Shown here: one piece after another, positions 11,988-23,972 of the stretch
Layout: every line of letters starts with the position of its first letter
How positions within the stretch are numbered: the stretch's first letter is position 1
Source of the DNA: Cubamyces lactineus
Taxonomy: Eukaryota > Basidiomycota > Agaricomycetes > Polyporales > Polyporaceae
Direction: 5' to 3'
Assembly: GCA_022376465.1 (NCBI GenBank)
Contig: JACDTU010000025.1
Coordinates: 310,001 to 374,000 of the forward strand
Length of the DNA stretch: 64,000 nucleotides
Translations under genes and position numbers: made by a program
Notes under the pieces: model-generated
Database searches by the model: none
What the model was told of the DNA's origin: nothing
What the model saw: only the letters and a program-made list of their open reading frames with translations

Positions 11988-12201
11988 GGAAGTACTAATG
12001 AGTATTTTAGGAGCTCGCCTGAAATTGATCAATCATCAAGTAAGGAATGCTTGATAAGCGCCCGACGGTTCGTAGAAAGCTGCAATTCAATAAGGTTCGG
12101 CCTTCATTGAGCGACCCGATAATTGAGCTTCTACGCCTTCGTTCGCTGAAGCATAGTGCTGCGGCCGGGTTGTACACAGGGCCTGTGGTATCCGTTGCGA
12201 C

Positions 12202-13036
12202 ATGCCACCAAAACACTTCCTCACGAGCAACTTCCGTGTCGCCTTCGAGGAGTACTTCAACGCCGAGCAGCAAAAGAGCGCAATCGAGACCCTTCGGGGC
12301 CACATCGCGGAGGTTCGCGATGGCTCTGAGGACCAGCGTCGCGAGCTCGGCGTGCTCAAGACCCAGGATACAACTCCGGAGCAGATCCAACAACGCGTCG
12401 CGGCATATCTGGACAAGTGCTACTGGCAATTGTCGCAGTTTTACCGGGTGAGTGCAGCTGGAGTTTTCGTCCTTCATATATGGGATTGAGCGATTCTGAC
12501 GTGCGGTGTCTGCAGTACTCCGTACCTTGCCGCATTGCTGAGGCAGAGCCATACCTCCGCGAGGTGATCCGCTATGCTCAGGCAAAAGGCGGGAAGCGCG
12601 ACGTAGCTCCCGCGCTGTACCTCGCCGTCTCTATACAACAGGTCCCTGGGAAGGAGGAAGAAGCTCTGACGTTGTTCTCTGCGGCCTTCACCGACTTAGA
12701 GACGAATGATGTCCTTGCCCTTGGACCTCGGTCGGAGCTGTGGGCGCGAGCTCACTGGTCGCGTTTGTTGAGGCGCTTCGAACGTATACAAGAGGCGCAA
12801 GTACAAGAGCAGACTATCGTGTACGTGCCGCTATACAGTTGCGCCATGATTCACGCTGATCGTTCTATAATTACAGAGACTGGATTGTGGAGCACCCGAT
12901 GGTCCTTCCGCCCCCTAAGCTCAAGGCGCTGGTCAGCGATGAAGCCGACAGCGGCGTTCTAAACAACATCCTCGAGCATCCAGAGGTTCTCGCTGCTATC
13001 GCAGCTGCGAAGGAGAAGAGAGCTGGGCGTACCTGA
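12202..13036 (+). CDS. Unknown helical protein, TPR-like
   Basis: Exons 12202-12447, 12516-12820 and 12877-13036 give 236 residues. I do not recognise the family. The protein is almost wholly alpha-helical by composition: Ala/Glu/Arg/Leu-rich, with the pattern EAEPYLREVIRYAQ and a later EEALTLFSAAFTDLE that look like tetratricopeptide-type hairpins. The C-terminus DWIVEHPMVLPPPKLKAL followed by ILEHPEVLAAIAAAKEKR looks conserved in character. The second donor (GTACGT at 12821) was chosen because it alone continues the frame into DWIVEHP. No signal peptide or membrane segment. Cytosolic scaffold is a guess. Confidence 0.75.
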
Positions 13037-13385
13037 TGTTGTCGACTTGTCACAGTTTCTATGCTGCCATACTTTTATATCACTTTGCACATACTGTATA
13101 CCCGAGAATCTGCTTAGAGTTGCAGCACCCTTTTACGCCAGAAAGCGAGCCTACATATCTGTATTTGTGCTTACATTAGGGCCTGGGGCCTGGATGACGC
13201 ATGCATGTGGACTCATAATACCTGAGTACTTGGCGATGTCGTCGTCGTGAAAGAACAACGATCCTCGAGGACCTCACATACGAAAATGCAGTACGGATAC
13301 AACTCGTTGCTCGCGTGTACACAACTTATGATACATATGACCGAGCTGGCGGGGAATGTTCCTAGTTGACACACTGCAATAATCC
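13037..13385. other. Intergenic between convergent genes
   Basis: The 349 bases between the stop of the unknown TPR-like gene (+) and the stop of YVH1 (-). T-rich after 13050, consistent with 3' untranslated sequence. Nothing else seen. Confidence 0.5.
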
Positions 13386-15319
13386 TTACACTACTTCGTC
13401 GACTTTCGACCGATGGATACAGAAGCCCTGCCACTTGAGTGTTGGTGATCGCATCGCATAAGAGAGAAGGGCGGAACACGCACCGGAACGACCCACTCCT
13501 TGCAGCTGCAACACACACCAGCCCAGTCATAGTTACCGAGCTTCGCGTTGCACTTCTTGTTAGGACACAATATCTTACCAGCCATATGGCCTTGCTCCAG
13601 GAACGGTTCCATCCACTTCATCTGGCGCACAATGATGTCAATACCGATCGTACTGCAAAGACGGCATACGACGACTTACTGGCTCGACGAAGTAGCCTGA
13701 ACACTTGGGGTTCACCAGAATGGGAGGGCTCATGGATGCGAAGTGACTGGGACTCTTGGCGTTGAGTATTCCTGGGCTCTGAGGGGCTGACGACGTGGGC
13801 GTCATAGTGAGGCTAGAGGGCGCCCGCAGAGCAGCCAGCTTTGGATGAGAGGACAACTGGGCAGCAAGATCCGACGGATGAACGTAAGAGCTCGTTACTG
13901 AAAGCGGTGGGCGCTGGGAAGGTAGCGGGGTGACCTTGTCCGTCTTCTCCGCCGCGACTTCTCCAGAAGCAGGTTCAGTTGGAGGGGCCGTTGCGGAGAA
14001 CGGCGCTGCTCTTGCCTTCCCGCTCCCTTCAGTCTCCGAGCCGCCTTCCTCCTCCGACTTGGGCGGTTCATCTTCAGAGCTGTCCTCTTCGATAGCCGAG
14101 TCCGAGAGGGAGTCGGAGGCTTCTTGGCCTATCTGAGCAGAAGCGCTGTCAAGCGCAAGAAGCGAACTTTTGAGCGGCCTGTTCTCATTAATTGAGCCGA
14201 GGCGCGAGCGAGGGAGCATATCGTGCATAGATGGTCTTCGGGTGGTGTTCCCAGAGGGAGACAGAGGAGGTCCTTGTAGTGTAGGCTTTGATCCCGAGGA
14301 CGAAGCCCTCCTAGCCGATGGCGTGCCGGAAGCGAGAGGGCTCAGCGGTTTGGTGTCGTTCATGGATGGTCTTCTGGACGATGCTGCGGAAAGCACAGCA
14401 GGTGTCGGTGGGCCGAGCTGCCCATGGTCAAGCATGTGTTCGCGCGTGGCCAACTCCTGTCTGTGGGGTCATAAGCAATCGCCCTCATCCATGCCACTTT
14501 TCGGCATACCTGCACATCTTGCAGCGAATCCGGCGACGTGGCGTGGGAACGGGGGTATCGGACGGGGTATATGGAAATTTGGCGAACATGTCTGTCTCCA
14601 CCTCTCCATCTCCATCTGGCGACCAACGGTGTGAGGGAGGTAAGACCATGAGAAAATACATAAACGCACTCATCACTTCATGTACTACACGTTCCAAGTA
14701 GAACATGCGAGTCTCCTTGTCTCGTTTTGATACCTTGAAGGACGCCTTGTAGAATATCTCGAGCTGCCGCATGAACCCATCGTTCGGTCTATATGTCCCA
14801 TATGAACGCCTGCTCTAGAGTCGCCTAGCATGATCACGTACTGCACATCCGGCCGTGATTGCCTGATGACCTCCAGAGCTGCATCCGGGGTTAGGCCTTG
14901 AGAAACCATGAGATATGCTGCGACGATCGAAACACTGCGACCTAGATGATGTGTTGAGATGTCATCTTAGCCTTGAGGCCGAGGAGGACTCACTCATTCC
15001 GGCCTGACAGTGTACTAGCACTCCATGGTTCTTGTCAAGCTCAGCTTGGATGAAAGTTATGGCGGGCACAAAATGTTGCAAAATGTCGGAGCTCTCGGTG
15101 TCGTCTATATTGATTTGATGCCGTACGAATGTCTGGCGCGTCAGTTGTCGGCGCATGCTCTTCACCCAGGCGTGCGATTACACATACCTCGCTTATGCGA
15201 ACGCGACCTCGCATCGCAGTTAATACACTGCGAATGTTATGTGCCTTGAGCTTCTCCGTATCCAATGCACTCGGCAGGTCTCCGACCCAAAGGTTGGGTA
15301 CGATTTCGTTCATCGACAT
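13386..15319 (-). CDS. YVH1: YVH1-type dual-specificity phosphatase
   Basis: Eight exons: 15319-15188, 15132-14994, 14941-14842, 14788-14670, 14615-14510, 14460-13680, 13621-13484 and 13427-13386, giving 518 residues. The phosphatase domain covers about residues 1-140, starting MSMNEIVPNLWVGDLPSALD, with the active site HCQAGMSRS formed across an intron and followed by PNDGFMRQLEIFY. The C-terminal zinc-binding domain starts with IRCKMCRQELATREHMLDHG and ends with ILCPNKKCNAKLGNYDWAG and VCCSCKEWVVPGFCI. YVH1 acts in 60S ribosome assembly, where the zinc domain rather than phosphatase activity displaces Mrt4. Between the two zinc half-sites is a Ser/Pro/Glu-rich stretch of about 220 residues with no domain, making the protein longer than the usual 340-370. 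Confidence 0.95.
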
Positions 15320-15520
15320 TTTGGCCGATTTTTGAGGCCTTCGCCCTTGAAGATATCTTCCTATTGATACAAGTCGTGCCGGATTGTACTCGAGCAATAG
15401 CCGAAAAGCAGATGGTGGAGAGGAAAACTGGATGAAGCGCTGCTAAGCGCCAACCCCGCATACTTGATCGAATAAGTAATTGGGCGCTTATTCACAATAT
15501 AACCTCTCGCCGCAGCCACC

Positions 15521-16737
15521 ATGAACGGGGTCATCGCTGACACTAGCACGCAGCAGACAGTAAGTCTATATGTATGGGCTAGGGTACGGAAGCTGATTAC
15601 TATGATGACTAAGGTTGCTCGTGAACCACAGAGACCAGTGCAAATCTCGCAAGCACTAGCACGAGGCGCGCAAGAAATATCCGCTCTATTCGAGAGACGC
15701 ACGGCTGCTTTGAGAGCCGAATATGAGGCCAAGATCCACGCGTTAGCTACCGAACGCGAAGCCTTACGAGCATATGGTATAGTAACGCCTGAAGACGCTC
15801 AGGCCCTCTTGGACGAATTGGATGACCTACGCCAGGAGCGTGATGGACACACACAGGAACGGGCCGAGTGGATGAAAGAACGCGACGACCTCTTACGCGG
15901 ACGACAAGAACGCGAGGCCGAGTGCGCAGAACTGCGTAGGGCTCGGGAAGCATTGCTTCAGGAGCGTGCTACCTTTGAAGAGGCGGTGGACCACCGCGTT
16001 AAGGCGGAATGCGAGACGAAGATGCAAGAGATTGTCACTGCCAAAGACGCGGTAATCGCGGGCCTCGAAGAACGCATTCGGTGGCTGGAGGCGAATCAGA
16101 GCGTCCCCCTCCAACAAACCACCAGCTTTGATGTGAGTGCTCCACCAATGGTGACGGGCGCATACATAGAAACTAACCTATACTGCAAGCCTAGCAAACC
16201 CAATCCGAACTCTTAGACATGCCCCACTCGCCGTCAAGCTCGACGGTCTACCCTGATATGTCGTCTACTTTAAGCACAATCTCTCACGTCCAGTCACCGA
16301 TGCAGGTATGCACACCTTTGTTGTTGCCCGTATCATCGGATATTGGCGCGGAGCTTGACGCTCTCTTCGACTCGTTTCTGGATATCCAGGTGGACGAGCA
16401 ATCAACAGCAGCACCGCTATTCTCAAGATCATCTACGATCACGCTCCAAGGGGGGACGTCGCCGCCAGGTGCCCCATCTGAGGCGACAGCACCTATGCTT
16501 GGCTCCACAGCTGGCGTGCCACAGTCGCCGACGCCTGGAGCCGCACCAAGTCGCCTGGTTATCCGTCTACCTCCAGCTACTAAGGGGAGGCATCCCATCA
16601 AGCCACCGATCACTCCTCCTACAGCGGAGGAATTGAAGACACTCGTTCACGTCCCTTTGCAACGGAACTCTTCTGATGAGAGTTCTCCCGCAACTTCGCC
16701 TTCAGCAGGTTCCTCGTCGAACACATTTTCATCATAG
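15521..16737 (+). CDS. Coiled-coil protein of unknown function
   Basis: Exons 15521-15559, 15614-16132 and 16195-16737 give 366 residues. Residues about 30-185 form a strong coiled coil, dense in Glu/Arg/Ala with heptad-like runs such as EALRAYGIVTPEDAQALLDE and EERIRWLEANQ. The rest is Ser/Pro/Thr-rich and probably disordered. The second intron's acceptor was placed at CTAG (16191-16194), because this joins the coiled-coil frame to the downstream frame (SFDQTQSELLDMPHSPSS) without a stop; an acceptor four bases earlier would end the protein at once. I do not recognise the family. The gene is divergent from YVH1 with 201 bp between starts, so they may share a promoter. Confidence 0.75.
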
Positions 16738-17247
16738 CGTGACAGGTTCATGCCATGGTACTAGTTATGGAGTGGTGGTGTTTCCGGGTGTCTGGCGCAT
16801 TGGCAGCTATAATGATGTTGTAGGAGTATCTGGTGCTACTTATGTTGATCCCGGCTCTGTCGTAATGCTGTTCTCTTGCTGTATGTACTACCACATGTTG
16901 TTTTGTTGTACTTCTCGTTCAGTCGTTAACTTGTTATCGTGCACTAATCGCAAACCCCCAAACTCCGATCTGACAACGTTCGGCGTTTCCCGTAGCAATG
17001 GGACTTGTTTGGATCAGAGGCTCTTGCCAAACATTGGTCCTAATTTGGACATGTACCTGGTACGCCGTCATATTCGATTGACGCCGAATCCTTCTCTGCT
17101 GCCACAACACTCTCCTCGGCGTCCTCGCACCTTGCTTCTTGGCTGTCGTTTGACTGACGAATCTGCTGACCTCAACAACTTATATCGGCTTCCTGGCTTT
17201 TAACACTGCTGCAACCCGTGCTCCAGGCTATCAGCTGATGTCTCCTT
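16738..17247. other. Intergenic, SEC24 promoter region
   Basis: T-rich sequence downstream of the coiled-coil gene (16740-16960) and C/T-rich sequence before SEC24 (17080-17240). An open frame of 175 codons crosses it but looks like a composition artefact. Confidence 0.5.
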
Positions 17248-20200
17248 ATGTTCGCACATAGTGCTCGCTCTCACATTCCGCAGCCTCCGCACAGCGCGGG
17301 TATGCCCTACAAGGGTCTGCGTGCGGCGATAGACCCGAACCAGATACCTTCACCCGTGGATACCATTGAGGCTGACAGGGAGAAATGGGAGGACCAACAA
17401 TATATGACGCTTCCAGGAAAGCATCCACCGCTGTCGACGACGGATTTTGTGGCAATTGACCAAGGTATGTACTCGAAGTTTGACTTCGCCGGCATTGGGT
17501 TACTATAGCCCTCGCCAGGCAACTCCTCGCCAAAGTTTGTACGGGTGTCTACCTGGAACGTGCCAAGTACTTCACGTCTCGCGTCGGACTGCGAGATACC
17601 CATAGCTGCTATAATCCAGCCGTTTGCGGACCAAGACCCCCGGGAGGAATCTGTCCCGCTCGTTGAGACTGGTTCCTCCGGTCCACCACGATGTGCGCGG
17701 TGTAGAGGGTACATCAACCCGTGGTGCACTTGGGTAGCAGGCGGAATGAAGTGGAGATGCAATCTCTGTAATCATGAGACGGAAGGTATGTGGTGGCCCT
17801 CTTCTGCATTTCGTGCGCCTAAGCCGCTGATCTTGCCCTGAATAAGTCGCATCTGAGTACTTTTGCAATCTCGACGCGAACCTCCTCCGACTGGACCACC
17901 TGCAACGGCCCGAACTCAACAAGGGTACTGTCGACTTTGTCGTATCCGAAGAATACTGGGCACCTCATCCGCCCCCAAGTATACAGCCCTTGTATTATTC
18001 CATAATTCCTCCGCCGACAAATGGACTCAGGAAACCTCAGCCCATGGACTACATGTTTGTATTTGATGTCTCACAAGAGGCCGTCCGGTCTGGCTTCTTG
18101 AAGGCAGCGTGTGCTATACTCCTAGAGGCGCTCTTCGGGGACGGCGAGGCTATCCCTTCATGTTTCCCTCCATCAAGTCGCGTCGCAATCTTGGCTTTCG
18201 ATCGGACATTGCAGTTCTACAACCTTTCTGTACGCATAGTTCTGCCGCTGCACATATACTGCCGTGTAACATATAATCGACTAGTCAGAGGTGGTTGGAC
18301 AGCCACCAATGCTGGTCGTGCCAGATATCGACGAAGTCTTCCTTCCGTCGACCGCCGGCCTATTTGTCAACCCAGCAGAATCTAGGTAAGTCTCCACAGA
18401 GGTATGTTTGGCATTGTAGTAATTCCAGCGCAGGGACGCCATTGTCGACCTATTGACTACGCTTCCGATGCGCCATGATCAAACGCTCGAAACCGAGGCT
18501 GCCCTTGGTTCGGCACTTGCTGCCAGCCTCGCCGCACTAGTACGTCCCGCCAAGTATCCCCCCCCCCTTCTGTTTCTCATTAGTTTGTAGGCGGGAAGAG
18601 GAGGCCAAGTTGTGACCTTCACAGCCACGCTTCCCACCATTGGTGTGGGCGCGCTACAGCCGCTTGTAGACGAGTCGACACTTTATGGCACGGAGAAGGA
18701 GAAATCTCTATTCGTTCCTCGCGAGGATACATGGAAGGACATTGGCGAGCGATGCGCCTCCGAAGGCGTCGGTGTCAGCATGTTCCTTGGGATGTGTCGG
18801 CCCATAGACATCGGTTCTATAGGTATGTGTTGATCATGTCAAGCATACGAATCCTCCTGACCGTCGGGGATCGCTACGCAGGCGTTGTGGCATCGTTAAG
18901 CGGAGGGGAGCTGTATTTCCACCCCAAGTTTGACGCAGTAAAGGACACTATCGTCCTCTCATCACAGATCAAGCGCCTGATCTCTAGGACAACGGCTTAC
19001 TCGTGTTCCATGAGGATACGGAGCTCTAATGGTACGTCGCTGAGAGTGCTCTCGAAGTTGTGGTTCTAACGCCTCGTGAAGGTCTAAGAGTTTCCAACCA
19101 GTTCGGCAATTTCTACGAGAGTGCTGCGGCGGACCTCGAGTTTGGCACAATGGACGCGGACAAGACGATAGCCGTCTCGTTCGAGCATACCCGCACGCTA
19201 GACGACAGGCAGTATGCTTTCATCCAAGCTGCATTGTTGTACACAACCGTCACGGGCGAACGGCGCGTGCGGACATTCAACGTCGCTCTGCGGGTCGTTA
19301 CATTAGCCGGCAATGTTTTCCAGTACGCGGACATGGATGCCACAGTATCATATATGCTACGAGAAGGTACGATTTCCTTGGCCGAACGGTACACGAGCGT
19401 TTTGGTGACCATTTCGGCAGCAATATCGAAGATGCCTACCCAGAAGATATCCCACATCCATGACATGCTGACGGAGAAATGTGCTCTGATCCTCTACGCC
19501 TATCGGAAGTTCTGTGCAGCATCCGCCGCGCCTACCCAGGTATGTCTCTTGGCTGTTGTAGTATGTTAATGCGACGGGGACCTGATTGTAAGTAGCTCAT
19601 TCTCCCGGAAGCGTTCCGCACGCTCCCGCTGTACGTTCTGGGCATGATGAAGACGAAGCCTCTGAAAGGTATGTCCACGGAGCACTGGCAGTCTCTTGCG
19701 TCGAGCTTACCTCGGCTCTGCAGGTCGTAATGTCACGGCTGACGTGCGCAATTACTATGCACACAAGCTCATGGCGATGAGTGCACGGGGCATTATGTTC
19801 CATCTCTACCCCAGGATGCTTGCCGTGCACGACTTGAACGATACCATCGCGCTCCCAGACGCGAACGGGAATATAGACATGCCGTCGCTCATGCGAGACA
19901 GCCACCTTTTCATGGAAGCGCATGGGGTATATCTCATTGGTGAGCCACCTGGGCTCGCCGTGACCAGTCACACACTGTTCTTACTCATATTGACTGGGAC
20001 AGACAACGACGAGATGATGATCCTCTGGGTTGGTGGGAGTGTCTCTCCTCAAGTACTCCAGGATCTCCTCGACGTAGATGATATCACGCAAGTAAACCCT
20101 CACATCGTATGTCCTTCTCATGCACATTGTCTCTCGGATATCTCACAGGCTTCGCCTCAGCTATACCTTCCGCCACTGCAAACCCGACTGTCAACGCAAG

Positions 20201-20557
20201 TGCGGAACATCCTGGCGCACCGTTTCGCGCAAAGGGGGTACATTCCGAAGTTCATGCTCGCGAGGCAGAACCTCGATGCGGCGGAGATTGAGTTCAGCGA
20301 CATGCTCGTCGAAGACCAGAACAACGCTGCCATGTCGTACTTGGACTGTAAGCCTGTCCTTTTCCGGCGTTCAGTTGATGTCGTATTCACGGTCGCGTAT
20401 GTAGACTTGTGTTTGGTACACAAACAGATCCACACGGCAGTAAGCGCGAATGTGTCCAATGTGCTATGCATTTCTGACTGATGGACTGTTATCACAGCTC
20501 ACAACAGGAGCGTCAATAGCCTCAGGCCATGGCGGGTTCCGGTCTATGCCCTGGTAG
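17248..20557 (+). CDS. SEC24: SEC24-like COPII coat subunit
   Basis: Fourteen exons: 17248-17464, 17519-17785, 17847-18229, 18285-18385, 18434-18539, 18591-18822, 18882-19031, 19082-19539, 19596-19668, 19724-19939, 20003-20106, 20149-20347, 20405-20439 and 20498-20557, giving 866 residues. The zinc finger reads [11 protein letters not shown] ... WRCNLC near residue 130-160. The vWA-like trunk ([20 protein letters not shown]), the beta-sandwich, the helical domain ([14 protein letters not shown]) and the C-terminal gelsolin domain ([31 protein letters not shown]) follow in order. SEC24 with SEC23 forms the inner COPII coat on the ER and selects cargo. The C-terminal GGFRSMPW is reached through a final intron; without that splice the frame ends 13 residues on. 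The long disordered N-terminus of some SEC24 paralogues is absent. Confidence 0.95.
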
Positions 20558-20828
20558 GAAGGACGTAGATCGGCACTGGTCTAAAGTTTGTGCGTCATAT
20601 ACTTATCGGAGGCGTATGTATGCAATAGAAAGCTAGGCTTAGGCCGTGCGTAACTCTTCACTAATCGCCCGGATCTGGCGAAGCGCTCACTCGTTCGAAA
20701 GGATACGCGGTACGAAGTTCGATTGCAATATAGCACATGAACAAGACTCGAGAACGTACATTCAGTTCATGAAACATACACTACTATACACTGTGTAGCC
20801 GAGCGGCCTACCAGAACGTCACAGACAT

Positions 20829-22325
20829 TCAAACGGCCAGCGCTTTGTTGACGGGGCTGTGGACGTGTAATATCGAGCTACGTTCCCGGCCGTCCATATC
20901 GTTATGCATATCTGCAGAGTCCACGGTACGGTTCAGATCAATCTCGACCCTGATAGATATAGAAGGGTGTGTGCGCCCTTCTGGACCTTGCACTCGAGAT
21001 TGTGTGTCCGATAGCGTCGGAAGCCCAGTTGATCCCGACAAGTGAAGACTATCACTCCGCCGACTATCGCTCGCGCGCACGATCAGCATGGTGAAAACAT
21101 ACGCCTAGTTGACGAATGTATCAGCGTTCGCGTTCTCCGATCGAGACTGGATCTGCTCACCGCGATTGGTGGAAGCTATCAACGCACGACCGTCGTAAGG
21201 CTCAATGAAATATCATGCTGAGATTGCACTCACTGGGGGAAGGACGATGTAGAATACGTTGCTTTCGAGAGAGTTCGCGATGACGATGACCAGAAGATAT
21301 GCGCAGTACAGCGCAGCTAGAAGTGAATTCGACGTTTTTGTCGGTGAGCATTAGGATGTGCAAGGGGGCAAGAGAGCAACATACCAGATTGTACAAGGAT
21401 ATCAAGTACCCTCTGTGTGGACGAAAGGCTCCGGCTCACATACTCCCGAGGGAAGAGGGATTGCACGTGGTAGACCTTATAGCACATCAGGCCTATCACG
21501 ATTATGAGACACTCGGCGTAGAAAGAGCGGTCCATGGTTGACTCACCCGAGCAAGTGAGGTTCTGTACAACAGTGACGATGTAGAAGTATCGAACGAGCG
21601 TGGTAGCGCGCGAGTCGATCATATTTGCCGTCGCCGCTATTGCGCAGGTCCAATCAGTCCAGACCCCAATAACTGAAACCCAGTACGATGTCAGCTAGCA
21701 GCATCGCGGGGGGTCGTAGCTCCTACTTATGTCGCCTATGAATAAGAGGGTGGGGACTATGACGACCGGGATGCTTCTGCCCCAGAGCAGGAAGGTGCGA
21801 TATATCTATGCTTCGATGTTTCATGGCATCGTTCATCTCGGAAACAGCGGAGGATTACTTGCAAGGATAGCGTCAGATATGAGGACGACCGCGACCGTTG
21901 TCGCGTTCTGCAGCACTGATATTGCCGTCGCCGGACCCTCGTAAACTGCCATGGGATCGGCCAATCTGGAACCTTCGACATGGAAGGCGCTATAAGCGAT
22001 GATCAAGGAAGTCACGAAGTCCTGTCCGTTAACAACACACTGAGGGAGACTCGTACGTCATGCGATGGGAAAGAGGCGTACAATCACGACGGTGGCCAGC
22101 ATGAGAAGGCAGCTGATTGGTAGCCAAGGCGATAGGCCCTGCCGGACCTTTCTAGTCAGGATGGCGATTGACAGAGGTAGATAGACGCAGTAAGCTCCTG
22201 CGGTGCAAAGATCAAGTTATCAATGTTCGCTATGACCACGCCAAGATAAGACCCGAACCTGTAGCGATTAGCTGCAGCCAAGTGCCTACGAGGAAGGCAT
22301 TGACTTCGCTGATATCTTGAGGCAT
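20829..22325 (-). CDS. Basidiomycete multi-pass membrane protein
   Basis: Exons 22325-22259, 22197-22082, 22021-21863, 21805-21727, 21672-21547, 21492-21385, 21316-21234 and 21104-20829 give 337 residues. About seven hydrophobic segments can be seen, among them LPISCLLMLATVVIDFV, TVAVVLISDAILIYR, IPVVIVPTLLFIGDI and YCAYLLVIVIANSL, then a hydrophilic tail of about 80 residues. The layout is like the seven-helix 'unnamed' membrane families expanded in agaricomycetes (DUF6533/6534-like in character), for which a receptor role is only supposed. Intron 3 has to be a GC-AG intron (GCAAGT donor) to keep frame. Intron 7 (129 bp) is less certain; the tail after it could differ. Confidence 0.75.
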
Positions 22326-22850
22326 TGCATGTATGTGTCGGGGGAAGACGGTGAGAGCGGGCTGATGCAGCCGGGGTAACAGGCTAGTAAGTTATACTGA
22401 TCCCACAGACGCCCGCGCGTGTATCACAGCTTCGGAGCCCATCACTAGGTATTGTCATCCCGCACAACTGGTTTCACATGGCAGTGTGGGGGCATAGCGG
22501 TAGTGACGGCAGAGTCGCACCCCTGGAATGGAAGGTGACGGGTTGTCCTGAGAGCGGTCTTTAGCCCCATGATGGACACCATAGGGCCGTCTTTGTAAGA
22601 CTTTACTGCGCGCGCAGTGTGGTGACCTACCAAGGCAGCATCCGTCGAGTATGCTTCGAGTGTGTCACGATGGGCAGCGGCAGGGACACGGTGAGATTCA
22701 GTACATTAGGCCAATGGTGGGCCGAGTTGGCGTAATCGAGGCTCTCGCTTACGCTGCACATGCATGTTCTCTTCATGGTACACGGTACAGATGTACAAGG
22801 TTGGAGACCTCACTGGGACAGACCTATCCTCTGAGTCCCACGGTCGGCTT
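22326..22850. other. Intergenic, no gene recognised
   Basis: Sequence between the membrane protein start and the lysozyme stop, both on minus. Only short open frames without codon pattern. Confidence 0.5.
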
Positions 22851-23972
22851 TCACCCTAAAGCCAGCCTGTTCATTGGTCAGTATCGATACTACTCGTAGA
22901 GTAGTCGCGCTTCTCTCAGCCTCGATTAAGTGACACTCACTTCTTCAAGCCGTCCAAGGATCCGTTGAACTCGTCCTGGTCGCCGGGGTTCGGGCCAGAG
23001 TCGGCGTACTGCCAAAACGTCGTGTACCTACGCCGAGCCAACGTCAGTCGAATGTGTTCGCGAATCATGCTACTGATGACGACGCTTACGACCAACCGGC
23101 GGGGAGGGTGCCGATGCTCGACGCATAGCGTGCGATCCAGAGGGGGTTCGTTGAGGCGAACGCGGCGCTGTTGCCCGTGCAGGTCGTCCACCAATCCGTC
23201 GTCGTGTAGATCACTAGGAGATTCCAGAGTGAGCGCTGGTTGCTGTACGAGTAATCAGCAGCCCTGTGCCACTACTGACCGGGATAGCTGTAAAGAGAGC
23301 TGAGCGAGTAGGTCGAGGGAAAAAATGATGATACGACGTACACTCCAGTAGACGAGTGATAAGTGTTGGAGAAGTCCTTGATCCAGGATACCATGGCGGA
23401 GGCACTCAGACCATAGCACTCCGCGCCACTTGGGTTGTCTGCTAAGGTGATCAGGCCACTGTAGTTGCATGGTGCGTCACGCGCCGGCTTACACTCGATG
23501 TCGAGGGCACCTGGGAGAGTGATACCGTCACCGGACCAACCGCCTGTTTCAGAGGACGATGAGATATTGGCTATTGTCGTAAGATGCAACTGTCCGACTT
23601 ACCTCCATGGGCCAGAAAGAAATTAGCCTGCGTAGCACCCGAAGACTCGTCAGGGTGCGCAAAGTGGTACCCGCCCCTGATCAAGCCTGCATTGGTGGCC
23701 CCGGTATAATGGCTGGAGAAGTCAGGGTCGGTGTACGCTGGTGGGAAGATTAGCTAGGAGGACAGCAACGGTAGTGAGGATAACGCACAAGTCCCTTCGG
23801 TAGCCTTGATGTAAACGAACGAGAGGCCGTTGGCCTTGACCGTGTTGAAATTGACCGTGCCCTGGTAGTGCGAGATGTCGATTCCTTGCGGGTTCGCACG
23901 CTTCTGTGGGGTCGGGGAGGCGGTCGCGACGATTATCGCGCAAGCGAGGAATGCTACAGTGGGGAGCTTCAT
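22851..23972 (-). CDS. Secreted GH25 lysozyme (N,O-diacetylmuramidase type)
   Basis: Exons 23972-23789, 23737-23603, 23543-23493, 23438-23342, 23287-23280 (8 nt), 23213-23090, 23027-22941 and 22866-22851 give 233 residues. A signal peptide (VAFLACAIIVATASPTP) is followed by the GH25 start GIDISHYQGTVNF. The catalytic Asp-x-Glu is in LDIEYNPSGAECYG, and the tail has SYTTFWQYADSGPN. GH25 enzymes cut the glycan of bacterial cell walls; in fungi they serve bacterial feeding or defence. Intron 3 (54 bp) has no stop and a multiple-of-three length, but removing it restores the family motif DIEYNP. The 8-nt exon supplies VYPV in GVYPVIYTTTDWW. The C-terminal residues after LDGLKK come from a 16-nt exon and are less certain. 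Confidence 0.93.

Noticed and set aside
16676..17203. 175-codon open frame before SEC24
   Set aside because: Starts inside the coiled-coil gene in another frame and shows no protein character; SEC24 clearly starts at 17248.
20793..20812. tRNA D-arm-like GTAGCCGAGCGGCCTA
   Set aside because: Isolated similarity; no T-arm or acceptor stem around it.
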